This document shows positions 1 through 11,962 of a stretch of 64,000 nt of DNA, piece by piece. The position numbers and the translations under genes are program-made. Source of the stretch: Salvator merianae (Eukaryota; Chordata; Lepidosauria; Squamata; Teiidae); assembly GCA_003586115.2 (NCBI GenBank), contig QVOM02000073.1, positions 38,676,876 through 38,740,875 on the forward strand, given 5' to 3'. The notes below the pieces were generated by a model. The model searched no databases. It was given only the letters and a program-made list of their open reading frames with translations, and was not told where the DNA came from. Within the stretch, counting starts at the first letter, position 1. Each line of letters starts with the position of its first letter.

Positions 1-445
1 TGTAGAACATTAGTTTGCAGTACATTTGCCCCCTCCCATGCAGTTCTTACCTTTAATATTATCTTGAACCCAAGCTTTTAATATGTACCAAGCTATTTTG
101 TATTCATATGCTTGTGGTTATGAGCCCCCTCATTATCTGCCTCAACTCAGTTTGGGAAAAATGGACAAAGCAGAGTTATTCATGAGAAAAAAGAAATTGT
201 TGATTTTGGGACAGCTCAGTTGGTTGATCTTGTGCCATATCCTCAATCCATTAGTGAAAACTATACTTCCTAGCATGACCTACATCTTGTTTACTCACAT
301 AATATAGCTGTTCAACTACTAAATCTGGGGGAGGCACCATGGTGGCATCTGGAATTTCTTGGACTATGATCTGCAACATCCCTGGCCATGTTGATTGGGC
401 TGATGGCATAAGTGTGTGCTGCAGCAGAACCTGCATGCTGTGGAA
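1..445. other. Unassigned sequence, no gene seen
   Basis: AT-rich sequence without a recognisable repeat, splice-bounded open frame or RNA gene. Only short chance frames occur. Confidence 0.5.
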
Positions 446-560
446 CAGTGGTTCCCAACCAGGAGTACAGGTATCCCCAGGGGTATGAACTAGGACATTT
501 AGGGGTACTCGAAAAAAAATTGATTAATGGCAGGAAAAGGCACTTAAAGTTACAACATAT
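446..560 (+). mobile_element. hAT (Charlie-like) DNA transposon fragment
   Basis: The stretch begins CAGTGGTTCCCAACC and continues with a '(A/G)GGTAC...CCCCAGGGGTA' type sequence. This is the familiar end of Charlie-like hAT elements of vertebrates, which start with CAG. Only one end is recognisable. Homology fades after about 560 and the opposite terminus was not found. Assignment rests on remembered terminal consensus, not on a search. Confidence 0.55.
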
Positions 561-1900
561 AAATTTGAAATAACAGCAGCTATTATGAAGTCTATAATTT
601 ATGGAATGGGCTGCCAAGGGGCATGCAGTGGAAAAAAAGGTTGGAGATCTCTGCTGTAGAATATTCATCAGAGTCCCTGGAGGCACACCAGTTAATGTTC
701 TAGGAGCTAGTTATTGTCGCTGGGTACTAATGGCATTCCCACTTCCTCCCTATCTGGACAAGAGAAAGCCCTGTAAAAATTTTCCTTCCTTGAAATAAAA
801 TACAGATTTTTTTGAGAGACGGAGGGCACATGTGAATCTAAATGGCTGTGTCTTCACATGAAATGGCAAGTGGTGCCTCACGGCAAGCAGGCCACCTCAC
901 TTTCAGGCAAGATCATGTTCCAGGATGCCTTTTTGGCGGAGTGTGATTTCCCACCCTCACTGCAGCTGCCTTGAGTTGCTGCTTCAGATGATGCTTCTGC
1001 ACTCTGGAGGTGTCTTTTGGAATGGTGATCATGGTGCCTTACCCCAGGAGCTGAGCAGAAGCTGTCTCCCTAGGGAAGTGGAGACTTGAAGGGGGGACCT
1101 GAAGGGAGGCAAACAGCAGAAGTAAGACGGCATTTTCTTGTGGGCTCTGGCATATACCGTTTCAGCCACCACCACGTGGACTTCTGAAGCACATAGACTT
1201 CTGGAATGAGGGGGAGAGAGCTGCAAAATGTTACTGCCAGTTGCAGAATGTTGTGTAACTTCATCCAACAGCAGATAAGCCCTACTTCTCTGTTTCAAAT
1301 TTAAAAAGCACTGGGATATTAGAAATTGAAAGCGGTTCCATTTTCTCTTTGACACATTTAAAGTGTTTCTTCCTGATCCACAAGAATTATGCTGGCAATC
1401 TAGTTTGCAAGTAAACAGATCTTCTGTTTATTGAAGGTCAAGGTCTTCTGTCTACTGAATGTCTATTGCAAACTATCAGGCCTGCTATTTTCATTTTGTT
1501 GCTGGTGGGTATTTTTCATTGTGTGCAAATGATTGTTTTTGCTAGTTTTCTTTTTTTGTTTTTTTAAAGAGACCCTGAGTATTTCACAGCATTTGCAAAA
1601 GACTTTGCAGCACCACCTTCCAGAACAAAGAACAGTCCCTAGATACATAAGTCAATAGGGGAATTTACTCTTCTCAGATTTCTCCTCTTTTCTGTCTGAC
1701 AGCGCTATTAAAGTTTTAGTACTATTTTGAGTGAGTGTATGTGTGTTTAAATACCACAGATGCATTATTTACCAGCAGAAAATTCTGACAGGCTTGGAAA
1801 TACTATCAGAAATCAAACTGTTCATAAGTTTAGAACACCATCTTGCCCCCTCTGGAACAAGTATATTGTGTGAAATACTTATTTTGTTTTTGTTATTAAG

Positions 1901-1904
<4 letters not shown>
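561..1904. other. Unassigned sequence, no gene seen
   Basis: No repeat family or coding exon was recognised. There are small T- and A-rich runs (for example near 1547-1567). Open frames here are short and overlap on both strands, as expected by chance. Confidence 0.45.

Positions 1905-1905
<1 letters not shown>

Positions 1906-1945
<40 letters not shown>
1906..1945. repeat. (TA)n microsatellite, ~20 units
   Basis: An uninterrupted alternating AT run, followed by degenerate GATATA-type units to about 1975. The short tyrosine/isoleucine-rich open frames across it are artefacts of the repeat. Confidence 0.95.
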
Positions 1946-1949
<4 letters not shown>

Positions 1950-4467
1950 AGATATAGATATTGATATAGATAAATATAAAGCAATATACTAAATACTGTA
2001 TTGTAATGTTTGCTTGTCTGCAACTGTTATCCATTCTGGAACGCTGGAAGTTGGAAATTCAAAATGAAATGAGTCTTTCAGCAGCAAAAGACTTGGCCAA
2101 AGAGGGTTTCAAGGTAAGGTCAGCTTTAGCTGTCCTCAGAAGTACACTCCCAGGCTCACCACACGTAGGAAGTTTAGTGAGCGAAAAAGAAAAGAGTGGA
2201 AATTTGGTTCTGCTCGTCTGTCCCCTTCACCTTGCTATGTTGGCTGAAAATCAGCCAAAAGAGGAAAGCAGGGCAATACTGAGTGATTTGTGCTGTATTC
2301 TTGACACACAAACCTCAGAAAGGAACGCTGGAAGGCAAGAATGCTACAGAAGTCATGCAGCATGGTCCCAGTCTGAGCTATTTCTGGATACAAATGAAAA
2401 AAAAAACCAAGAAAAAAACTTATTGATTTTGCCCCCCTTTGTTTTGTTTCCTTCCTAACTTCATCTTTCTTGCTTTTCTTCTTTCATTTTACCTGATGGA
2501 TAGTGTTCTACTACTTCTTGCCTTCTCCTTGCTTTCTGTATGTCCCAGCTGATGTCTCAGCCCTTTATGCTGCTTCAAGGACAGTAGTAGCCTTTGAATC
2601 AGAAATGTGCGGGTGATCCAACTGGCTCTCCCCAAGATACATATCGACCAACAGATCAAAATGTGGGTGGGGAGATCAAAGGGAGATTTGCAGTCAAAGC
2701 CTTACCTCTCTTCCATCGGCCCTGGTAGACACGTTGCCATCATGTGGCATCACTCCAGGTTCATCTGTGTCAACATTTGCATAGGGTGGGAAGGGCAATC
2801 AGCGCTCCCCTTGCTGTGGCCTCAACAATTTATCAGAACACGTGCACATTGATTTAAACATAGCTTGCTTCCAAATGCTTTTTAAAAGCTTAATTCAAAA
2901 CTACAAGGTTGGTCATAGTTAGTGATAAAATGTATCTCAGAAGATCAAAATGGCATGAAGCGTCTATGAGCCCATGCCTAGAACCAACACAAGTTTCTTA
3001 AACAGAGCACTGGAGTGAGGGTAATGAATCATAAACACTCTTACCATTTATTTTACTTATTCTGCACATTAATTATTTTAATATTTTATTGTTATTATTT
3101 TGGATTCTGTGTTTGTTTTGTTTTTTATGCACTGCCCTAGGACCCAGATATCCCAGGACCCAATGTGGAACCAAGGACACAATGTGGAAGAGGGTGCCTA
3201 TTCTTATACCCCCAAAAGTACCCTCAAGATGTGGGGTCAGATGTTTGGAAAGAAACAAAGGTAAACAAAAGTTTTGCAAACATTCAGGCATTCCAGAACA
3301 GGTATACAAGGTGCAGTGATTAAATCAACTATTCTATTTGGGTGCCCACATTTGCATTTTAATCTTGCAGTGCTCTTGCTTGTGGCTTGGACACTTCTAG
3401 CTCAGGTAGTGTCTTCTTGTTGCATGCTGATGGGATTAAGCTGATTTGTGGCACAATCAGCTAAAGAAAGAGATGTTTTTAGCAGGAAGCAGTAAATGTC
3501 AAAGAATCCTGTATAGAGTCAGCTGACTGAGGCAGGGAGAAGGCGACTGGTCTTACCATGCCCTTTAGTAGATAAGACGGATTCTGTTCTGGGGGGGAAA
3601 TCCTATATACAGCTATGTGCAACAATATGCATCTAGACAAATATTGCTCCTCCTGATTCAAATATCCTGTATATTTGCTACATGTCTGTTTTTAAAATCA
3701 TATGACACAATTGTGCAGATCTTACCTATGTTATTGTTTAGGTATGCAAAATTTCAGCAGCATCCACACTAAGTTCTTGGTTTATTGGTTTATTGTGGAT
3801 TCTCATTCACTATGAAAAATCCAAGACAAAGAAAAAACAAACAAACAAACAGAAAAAAGAAAGCTGAAATAGATCACAGTTTACAGAACTGTTGCCTCCA
3901 CTTTGGCATACTCTGAAACTGAAGTTTAAGTTGTTTCTAAATGGAGATGCTTTGCTAGTGTCCCTGACAATAAGATGCAAATATACCCCTTATCCTACCA
4001 CCCCTTCCTCACACAGGACACTCCCAGCAGAGTGACTTGTGGAGTTATAAGGAAAGTGGAAGAAGAGAAAAGACGAAGTGACGTAGCAGATGTAGGGTAT
4101 AGGGTAATATAAAAATGTAAGAAATAATAATAATTCTCCCCCTCTCTTTTCCTCCTTTTTTCCTGCTGGTTTGAGTTTAAACCAGCAGGAAAAAGGTCTT
4201 CAGAAATAGCAGAATTAGTCCTGTTCTTTTCTACCCTCCAGGTAAGTGGAAGGCAAAACTGCCTCCAGGAATAATTTTGGGAGGAGAAATGTGATGCCAA
4301 GAAGCCTCTTCACTGGGAGCTCAGACTACTCAAAGAGTGGGAATTCTCAGCCTCAGGGAAACCCTCATAAGCAACTAGCCACTCATTGATCTGGGGTTGC
4401 CTCTTCTTAAATTCCCCTGGGGTATGAAATCCCCCCTTTCCTTGTATATCCATTGGACAAACCTAAT
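1946..4467. other. Unassigned sequence, possible weak exon near 2085
   Basis: No convincing gene or repeat. An AAG/GTAAGG donor-like site at 2114-2120 follows a short open stretch (see findings). A (CAAA)n-like run lies near 3838-3852. A locally repetitive GACCCA/ACAATGTGGAA patch occurs at about 3139-3192. Confidence 0.4.
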
Positions 4468-4559
4468 CTGCATCCAGGCATCACTTACTTATGCCACTAT
4501 ATTTGGATATTCCAGAATATCCAAATATAGCAGAATAAGCAAGCAACATCTGGATGCAG
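4468..4559. repeat. Near-perfect ~92-bp palindrome (hairpin)
   Basis: Left arm starts CTGCATCCAG and right arm ends CTGGATGCAG. The centre is a tight inversion of TATATTTGGATATTC. Arms are ~45 bp with almost no loop. Imperfect symmetry extends several bases outward (CCTAAT / CTTTAG). It could be a foldback MITE or the collapsed core of one; no target duplication was identified. Confidence 0.75.
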
Positions 4560-4689
4560 CTTTAGTGAAAGGCAGGCACAAAGTGGCCCATCACATACGC
4601 CAGCACAGAACAGAAATCTGGCAGTAATTAGCACACAGTGACAAAACAAGCAATGGAAAGATTAGCTGGAGTTGTTCTCTCACTTTTTA

Positions 4690-5060
4690 AAATGTTGAAA
4701 GTTATGTATTTATATTTCTACCCTGCCCTGTACGCAAAGGTCTCAGGGCGAGTCACAATAAAATCAATATAAAAGCAGATAAAATTAGTTAAAACAGTGG
4801 CAGTGCCTGCATTGGGAGGGGCTGCTGCTCCCTCAGCCAAAGGGCAGGGTAAAGAGGTGTGTTTTCACTTGTCACCTCGATACATATAAAGAGGGTGCCT
4901 GAGACATCTCAGAGGGGAGTCTGTTCCATAGCCTGGGGGCTATGACCGAGTAGGCCCTCCCCCGTGTCCCTATCTCCTCAACTGCTCAAGGGGGTGGCAT
5001 TGCCAAGAGGGCCTCACCAGCAGATCTTAGGGCATAGGAGGAAGCAGTCCTTTAGATAGT
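4690..5060 (-). pseudogene. L2-like LINE 3' end (RT C-terminus plus 3' UTR)
   Basis: Read on the minus strand, the stretch encodes a frame containing AYSVIAPRLWNRLPSEM. This matches the conserved C-terminal 'AFSVVAPRLWNSLP' block of L2/CR1-clade reverse transcriptases. The frame ends in a stop a few residues later and is followed by the 3' UTR, whose far end is the 'TTTATATTTCTACCCTGCCCTGTA' type motif near 4700. It is a 5'-truncated dead copy. The same 3' end recurs at 18345-18600, 21540-21900 and 61845-62190, all on the minus strand. Confidence 0.75.
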
Positions 5061-6943
5061 TGGCAGCTGTATCATTTTCCAGGCTGTGCCCAACTCTTCA
5101 TTTCGACTGCCCTGCACTCAAGCCAGCTTTTCATATCTTTTAAACAATGCAAAAGCTTTCCAAACTGTTTTGCAAAATATAAGCCTGAGCTGAGCGGTAG
5201 CAGCGGCAATTCCTCTTTCAGCCTGCCTTCACTCACCACAAAGCAGCCACTCAGCCAACCACAATAGTTTTTGCAGGCTTGGTAAAAAGTCGAAGCTGGA
5301 GAATGATGTAAATAAAAGCCTTCTACCTTGGAATTAAAGACATGCCTGATGCCTGATGACTTTTTATAATATACTATGGATTCCTTAAATATGGTCAGTT
5401 TTGGAATAAGAAGCACCAAACAGCTTATAGAAAGATCCTTTATGCTTGCTCTATCATAAGGATTCAATTAACCCGAGAGAGAGAGGCTGAGCATAAGAAT
5501 ATTTGCTGTCCTGTCTGTGTCCCTTCATGAGTTGGAAAATGAACACCTGAAATGAAGATTCCCCATGAATTTGTCAAAGCTCCCCCAGGTAACCTCCATA
5601 AATACCAGCTGCTTCCCTGCTTCAGCCATTCACCCATGAATTGATGGAGGGCTACTAGAACAAGCCCTTGAGTTAGCACACTCATGCCAACTTCTCTCTC
5701 TCTCCATGAATGTTTATTTAAGCTACTTATAACCGCCTGAATAAGGCTAAGGTCAAGGCGGGCTTCATGAAGCCGACCCCCCCCCCTCCAAAGTCTGCAA
5801 TTCTATCCACACTCTATTATGCATTAGTCCCATAGGGCTACCGGGGATGGGGGGGAGCTCTGTTTGCGGTCTTCACTTTCAAGCCTCGTGCAAAAAGAGC
5901 AAAGGTTAACAACATCTCATCCTTCGTGCAGCTGAGTTTTCAAAGCCATATAACTTCAACAAACTATCTTTAATTCTCAGCAGTGGGGCTAATTTTTGTT
6001 TTTAAATGTAGATCCTTTGCACTCCACTTTCAGGGCAATTTTGCACTTATCCTTCTGTCTTTGTGTTGTAGGAAAGGGCAGTCTGAGGACAAGGAAAGGG
6101 AAGATAGAGATCTATGGAGAAGAATTTTTAGTAAACACACCAAACTATCATTATTAGGTGTTTTGGAAGCTGGAACAGTTAAATACAGAACCAGTCAGTG
6201 GAGGCTGGGGCCTGTTGGGACTGGAGGGATGGAGAGCAAGCCAAAAGAAAGTGGTTCCAGTGAAGGTCAGAGTAATTAAACTGGCCGTAGATGGGCATGG
6301 TATGGTTGCCATTTTCTACAAACCCACAAGAAAATGGGCCACCCTGAATGCTGTGGGCTATGTATCACAGTGGTCAACTTTGAATGGGAACATTGAAGGA
6401 GGAAGGCAAAAAGGGTGCATGCTCTGAGCTACTGAATATGATAGGGTACTGCCCACTTTGCTGCCCTGGGAAACAGTAGAGATTTGTAATTTGATTAAAC
6501 ACTGTTTTTTACTGTTCTTCTCTCACTCCAGTTTTCTACAGTTCTTGATTTAAAAAGCAAACATAATACTTGTGGCACTGCTGCAACTTCACCTTAGCTC
6601 AGGCCAAACCACGCAGGTGTGATTCCCAATCTGTTTAGGGGAAAGCAATGCCTAGGTGAATAGATACGTTTTATGTTGGGTCCCTTGCATAGATTCACCT
6701 CCAGCCATGGCTCCCAGCTCAGTGTCTCCATTTCTAGACGTGTTGTGGGTTCTGCTCTCATGTTCAGCAACTGGCATTCTTCTGCTAGAAGGACTGCTAA
6801 TTTTACATGGAATTTCTGGGTCAATATGCACAGAGCTGAACCGTGAGGCTCCGAGCACATATATATTTCAGATCATATTATACAATATGACTGCAGTCAC
6901 ACAATAAAAAGATAGCCTGTCTCAGGAACAGACAGGGAATGTA
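5061..6943. other. Unassigned sequence, no gene seen
   Basis: Mixed-composition sequence. A C9-10 homopolymer lies at about 5778-5787. No repeat family, exon or RNA gene was recognised. Confidence 0.4.
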
Positions 6944-7214
6944 GGCCGTTTTCAACTTGCAACGGCCTGCACCCACCTACCATGATGTGCCGCTGATAAC
7001 TACCACCATGCTGGAACAGAGAGGACTTCATCCATGCTGCCACCATCCTGCCACCAAAGCTTTGTGGCTCCCAGAGATTTCTTTCTCTGCAGCCCTTCAC
7101 ATGATAAAAGGTAAACTTCAGTGTGGTGGTGGAGTGGTGGCGGCATAGATGGAGTCCTTCCTGCTCCAGCCTAGCAGTAGGGATGTGGTGGCAGTGGCTG
7201 TGCAGGAAAAGCAA
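6944..7214. mobile_element. Foldback MITE (Harbinger-like, degraded)
   Basis: Two ~46-bp arms, about 7010-7055 and 7125-7170, are inverted copies (CTGGAACAGAGAGGACTTC against GGAGTCCTTCCTGCTCCAG). The outer ends, GGCCGTTTTCAACTTGCA at 6944 and TGCAGGAAAAGC near 7203-7214, resemble the GGGCC-TTTTC-GCAC ends of other MITEs in the window. No target duplication is clear. Confidence 0.5.
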
Positions 7215-8739
7215 GAATGGGGATGAGGATGGGGATGGGGAGCATTATGTGTTCTTAGCCCCCACCCTGGCTCCACAGCAGCTGTCACCACATAAGTTTG
7301 TGGGTCAAACTTATTTCCCTGCAGCCCTTCACCTGGGTCCATTTCTTGCAGCAGAAATGGTCTCAGTGCTGAGATAATCCACATACCAGATAATCCCAAT
7401 CAGGAAAAGAAAGTCTACAGAAAAAACAGACTTTCATGTCTGATCCCTTTGGACACAGGATAGTCTCAATTCACATAAAAACTAAGATGTGACTATACCT
7501 TATGTGTCCCACCATCCATTGCATAAGCAACAACTGGTAGTGTGGATTTTAAAGTGATTTCTCCAGGGCACATTGGCTTTAAGGGATAGACAGGTAGAGC
7601 GATTCCACATTGGCTGGTATGCTGAACCAGCAAGCATACTAGGAGCCTGCCTTTTCTGCACACTGGTGCAGTCTAAGGGAGTTCTTGCCCGAATTTCATG
7701 CGAACATTTGGGTCCATGTAGATATGTACTTTCTAATCCCTCTCCTTGCCTGTTTATCTCTTTTGGTTTTTTTTTTTCTTTAGCTCTTTTAGGTTTAAAT
7801 TTATGAAGATTAGAGTTTTATAATCCATCATGTTCTCTGATTATTAAATGTGTGTGTGCAAACACAGCTACTAGTTTTCAAGGTTAGTGGGCATAGTGGA
7901 ACATTATTGTTCTTTTAGCCTTGTTCTGAATCAGGCACATCAGCAGGCAGCTATGAGTCACACACACATGCTTGTGCACAGAAAGAGAGAGGGAACGTAC
8001 CCTAGCGCTTGCCAGATTTCCACTGTGTTTATTTCCCCTTTTTTCATCCACGGGAGGGGGAGATTATAGTCCTTGTATGTCCTCTGCTTCATTAATTTTC
8101 GCCTGGACAAGGGCAAAACTATTCAAGTGGACCGCTTATTTATGAAAGGAGTTGAATTTGTTCATTAGATTAAACCTGCAGTATAATGGGCAGCAATAGA
8201 AAGCATTAGGGATTCAAATTCAGGGACATTTTTGCCTTTAAACAATACAAATATCCGAACTGCTTAAGCACAATACAGCTGTGGCTGCTGCACAAATAAT
8301 CTTGCAATTGTTGGTGTTCAGAAACACATGCCCTTTCCCCCTAACAGAGTAAAAGATAGCATGTTGCACAATGGCAGCCAATCCAGTCCTCGTACATCAG
8401 CTCACAGAACAAAGCATATGGTCCCAAGGCTTGGCGCCAGAGCATAATTGCTGCCTCTGGGATGGCTGGGAATGGAGCATTGGCATTTGCCTCATATTCT
8501 TTTTAGAGCAATAAGAGGGCTGCTTGCTTATGCACATCTTGCCAAACCTGGTACTGGGAGTAAGAAGCTCTCCTGTAAAGGAGGGATGGCATCCCTGTGA
8601 ACCTCATTAATCCCTGCTGTTATGGCCAATGGGCAGTTCTGATGGTGACTTTTATCCAAATTATCTAGAGAGACATAGGCAACTTCTACACACATGCCTT
8701 AGGCGCACACTGCAGAGATCCTTCTTAGCCTGGAAAAAA
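7215..8739. other. Unassigned sequence with a candidate conserved noncoding patch
   Basis: No repeat or gene was recognised. Positions 8090-8340 have even composition and no repeat signature, unlike their neighbours, and may be a conserved noncoding element (see findings). Confidence 0.35.
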
Positions 8740-9059
8740 ACATTCTGGACCAGGAATGTGGTGGGCTGCATCCTCTTGACAGCCATTGTCTTGACAACTG
8801 TCCATCCTGGCCAATCTTCAAAGCCAGGAATTTTTTTTTCCCCAGCCTTGAAGCTGCAGGCCAGAGACATTTCCCTGCAGCCCCGGAATTGTTTCTGGAA
8901 GTGGGCCATATTCCACAGCTCAGTGGAATGTAACTGGGCTCCGGAAAGGGCTTGGGGAGATCCTGCTGTCACCAGCTGCCTTGGGCGATCCACCTGTCAC
9001 CAGGTGGCAGAAATGGGGATGCAACCCATGGTGAGACTACTTTAAAGTGTTCTCCTGTT

Positions 9060-9168
9060 ACAGCAATGGGAGGAAGCAGTCAGGTAAACACACCTCCTGC
9101 CCTTGTTGTTGTATCAGAGTCTGCCACATTTTTAATGGCCACCTGGAAGTAGCCACCATCAGAATAAG
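9060..9168. repeat. Left arm of a dispersed inverted repeat
   Basis: The reverse complement of this stretch matches 9895-10000. Shared blocks include GTGGCCATTAAAAATGTG and GCTTCCTCCCA. The two arms bracket the 9178-9373 palindrome and the MITE at 9416-9843. This suggests one larger foldback element into which the MITE later inserted. Confidence 0.6.
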
Positions 9169-9177
9169 GTTCTGAAA

Positions 9178-9373
9178 GAGCTGGCTCAAATATTAGATCT
9201 GTCAGTGTGAGCCAGTTACACACGGAACTAGATCATAATATGTGCTTCTGCCCACTATCCTTGGCAGAATTCAAAAAGCATAAAACATAGTGCCATGTGG
9301 CACATATTGTAATCTAGTTCCAGATGAAATAGGCTCACATTGACTGATCTAATATTTGAACCAGCTCTATCAG
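9178..9373. repeat. ~195-bp palindrome with ~68-bp arms
   Basis: The left arm (AGCTGGCTCAAATATTAGAT and on, to about 9250) is mirrored by the right arm (from about 9298, ending ATCTAATATTTGAACCAGCT). The loop is ~48 bp. Mismatches are few, so the hairpin is either recent or maintained. Flanking bases AATAAGGTTCTGA / TCAGTGTTTTATCCT extend partial symmetry. Confidence 0.8.
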
Positions 9374-9415
9374 TGTTTTATCCTGATAGTGAACTACAAG
9401 CACATGTGAAATATT

Positions 9416-9843
9416 GGGCCTTTCTGCACTTACCTTAGTTTGGTACTAGAATCCCTCATAGTCTTCTTCAGGGCCTCATTGGTCCACACATTAGTGTGGA
9501 TCTGTGAGGCCCTGCCCACCACTGGGACATAATCCAGATCAAGGCCCCCTTGTTCTGGATCACCAGTAGACTTGTTTAAACAGGTCTGCCCACAAACTAG
9601 TGGATTACTGGGGGTTACATTTTGGCAATGCACCAAAGCACAAAACATTTGTTTCCAGCACTCCAGAGTGCTCAGAGCCCAGTCCAGAAGCTCATGTGAG
9701 CTTTGAGGCCAGGCCTGGAGCTGGGCTGGACAGCTACCATTGTGCAGATAGCACTGTTCTAGCTTTCTGTGGTCTGAACCAGCAAGCCTGGCTGGTCCAG
9801 GGCCACTGGTTCAGACCATGGAGAGGTGAATGCAGAAGGACCC
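9416..9843. mobile_element. Harbinger-like MITE, 428 bp, TSD ATT
   Basis: Inverted ends GGGCCTTTCTGCACTTACC (left) and GGTGAATGCAGAAGGACCC (right) are flanked by ATT at 9413-9415 and 9844-9846. A 3-bp target duplication with GGGCC ends fits PIF/Harbinger-like non-autonomous elements. The superfamily name is inference, since no transposase is present. Related copies are at 32137, 34172 and 54355. Confidence 0.85.
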
Positions 9844-9894
9844 ATTGTCTGCTTGAACTAAGGGCCTTTTATGCCGGGTTTTAATGTAAGGAAC

Positions 9895-10000
9895 ATTTTA
9901 GAGCCAATGGTGGCCATTAAAAATGTGAGTGGCAGGCTCTGGTAACCATGAGAAGGGCAAGAGGTATTTACACAGCTGCTTCCTCCCAGCCTCTGAGGCT
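9895..10000. repeat. Right arm of the dispersed inverted repeat
   Basis: Inverted partner of 9060-9168. It shares GTGGCCATTAAAAATGTG and GCTTCCTCCCA blocks in opposite orientation. Confidence 0.6.
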
Positions 10001-10850
10001 TCAAAGCTATGGAATGAAGGTTCAAAGGACCTGAAGTTTTCATCTGCCATTGTTTAGCACTGGACCACAAATGGTGCTAGAAGTCAGCCATTTTTGGTCT
10101 AGGACTAAATTGCCCTGGGTGGAAACCATCCCCAGTAGGTTACCCCCACTTCTGCCATCACTCTACATAGTGTGGGCAGGGATGAATGAGGATGAAATCT
10201 GCCCTCAGAGTAGTTTTGCACACTCTGCAAAAGCAGCACCTCCAGGGGTGGATTTCTCTCCCCAAGGGCTGCCTACAGGCCTGATGGAGGCGATAGTGGG
10301 AAGAAGTATACTACCTTCACTCCCATTCTGGACCCCCTCTCTGAGTCAGAAGTTCAGTCCACTTTTTTATCTGAGGAAGCATCCTGACCTCAGCAGTGTT
10401 GGGCACTTCAACGCAAAAAGACTTGATGCTACCCCGAAGTTGGGGTGCCCACTATCACTACCTTGTCTAAACAGGGGGTGCAGTTAAACGTGTAAGCTAA
10501 GAGAATCTTATATCAGAAATCTCTTCTTAGCATTGTCCTTCTTGAAAAATGACAATATATTTTAAATATATATTGAGAGAGAGAGAAAGGGGGAGTTTAC
10601 ACTGAGATTTGCATTGTTGCATACCCAGCCCATTGATATCATCGCTGGCATTGCATGATTCACAGCATTTTTTAAAAAATAAAAATTATATTCTTAATCT
10701 GTGCAACCTATTAATCACGATTAATTCATAAGGCACAAAGGTGGGGGAATGGCAGGTGATATAGCTAATGATTAGGTTAACAAAGCTGTGACTGACAAGC
10801 AAAACCACCAATCTGGATGGGAAGGGAAGCTTCAAGAAGCAGCCTTACTG
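10001..10850. other. Unassigned sequence
   Basis: No gene or named repeat was seen. A short (GA)n-rich patch lies at about 10575-10592. Confidence 0.4.
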
Positions 10851-10930
10851 CTATGCTATGCTATGCTATGCTATGCTATGCTATGCTATGCTATGCTATG
10901 CTATACTATACTATACTATACTATACTATT
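10851..10930. repeat. Two-phase pentanucleotide array (CTATG)10-(CTATA)5
   Basis: Ten consecutive CTATG units (10851-10900) switch cleanly to five CTATA units and one CTATT (10901-10930). The junction implies a G-to-A change that spread by unit expansion. Confidence 0.97.
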
Positions 10931-11962
10931 GTAGTATATTATATCTATATGGATATGGCATGAACAGGATTTTTTTCTCTGTCTCAGACTAGAATTTACA
11001 ATATTCCCAGTCTTGGGAACAAACAAGGAGGACTCTCAAACCTCTGCAACAATAATCCCTGGAAATTATGGGAGGCCTGATAGATGGTGTTTTGTGGCAG
11101 GGAAATCCAGAGTCTGAAGCCCCCAGTGAAAAATGGGCAATTTGACTGTACTAAGAGACATTTACATAATGACTGAGAAAACTATTTAAATGCAAATAGC
11201 CCAGTAAGATGGTTGGAAATTCTGTAGCTGCAGCCTGGTGTGATGTAGAGGCAAGAGGTGGGTAAACAAATGCATATTCCATTTGAATCCATTTATTGTA
11301 TACGTGGTTTTGTTTCTTTTAACAGCTATTTGCCACTAAAAAAAAATAAATACAGCATTTTAAATGATCACAAAAACATCCATCTGTACTGCAAACTCAT
11401 TTGATAAATCCACCCAGAGCAACATGCAATGCATGTATTAATCAAATGCTTTTTGCCGGCACTGAAATTGCAGATATTATGGTAACAGAGACAGTAAAAA
11501 TCTTCCTACCCACTTTCTCTCAGTACTCCCTCTAAATAGTTACACAGTTGGGAATGCCTGGATTCTAAATTATTTAGGCAAGTGTGGTGTTTGATTGAGG
11601 TGGACAGAAAATGCAAAGGTTTCCTTGAAAATCAAGGGAAGCAAAATAATTATCTTTCTAAGAGGTTTCAACAAAGAAAGTAAGGCACCAAATTTGTGTG
11701 CTCTGTGGTAGCATTTCAGGGGTTTAGTTTTTGATAATAGAGATACTTGTGTTTAATGCAGTTCCTATTTTTAGCCAAGCAGTTTTGCAACTGCTGTTCC
11801 ATTATTACGTAGAATCAAGGATCAAGGTAATACTGCATGTTCATTTCTCCCTTGTATATCATCGTCTTTTGATTCCTGCAAAATACTGTGTGATGTAAAA
11901 CTGCATTATGCAAATAATCGCTGCCTCTTGAAAGCTGGAGTTAGGGAAATCGTGGAGCATCA
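10931..11962. other. Unassigned sequence with a candidate conserved noncoding patch
   Basis: No gene or named repeat was recognised. About 11340-11500 is rich in homeodomain-like ATTA/TAAT words and may be a conserved noncoding element (see findings). Confidence 0.35.

Noticed and set aside
1731..2023. Frames rich in IYIYIY
   Set aside because: Translation of the (TA)n microsatellite.
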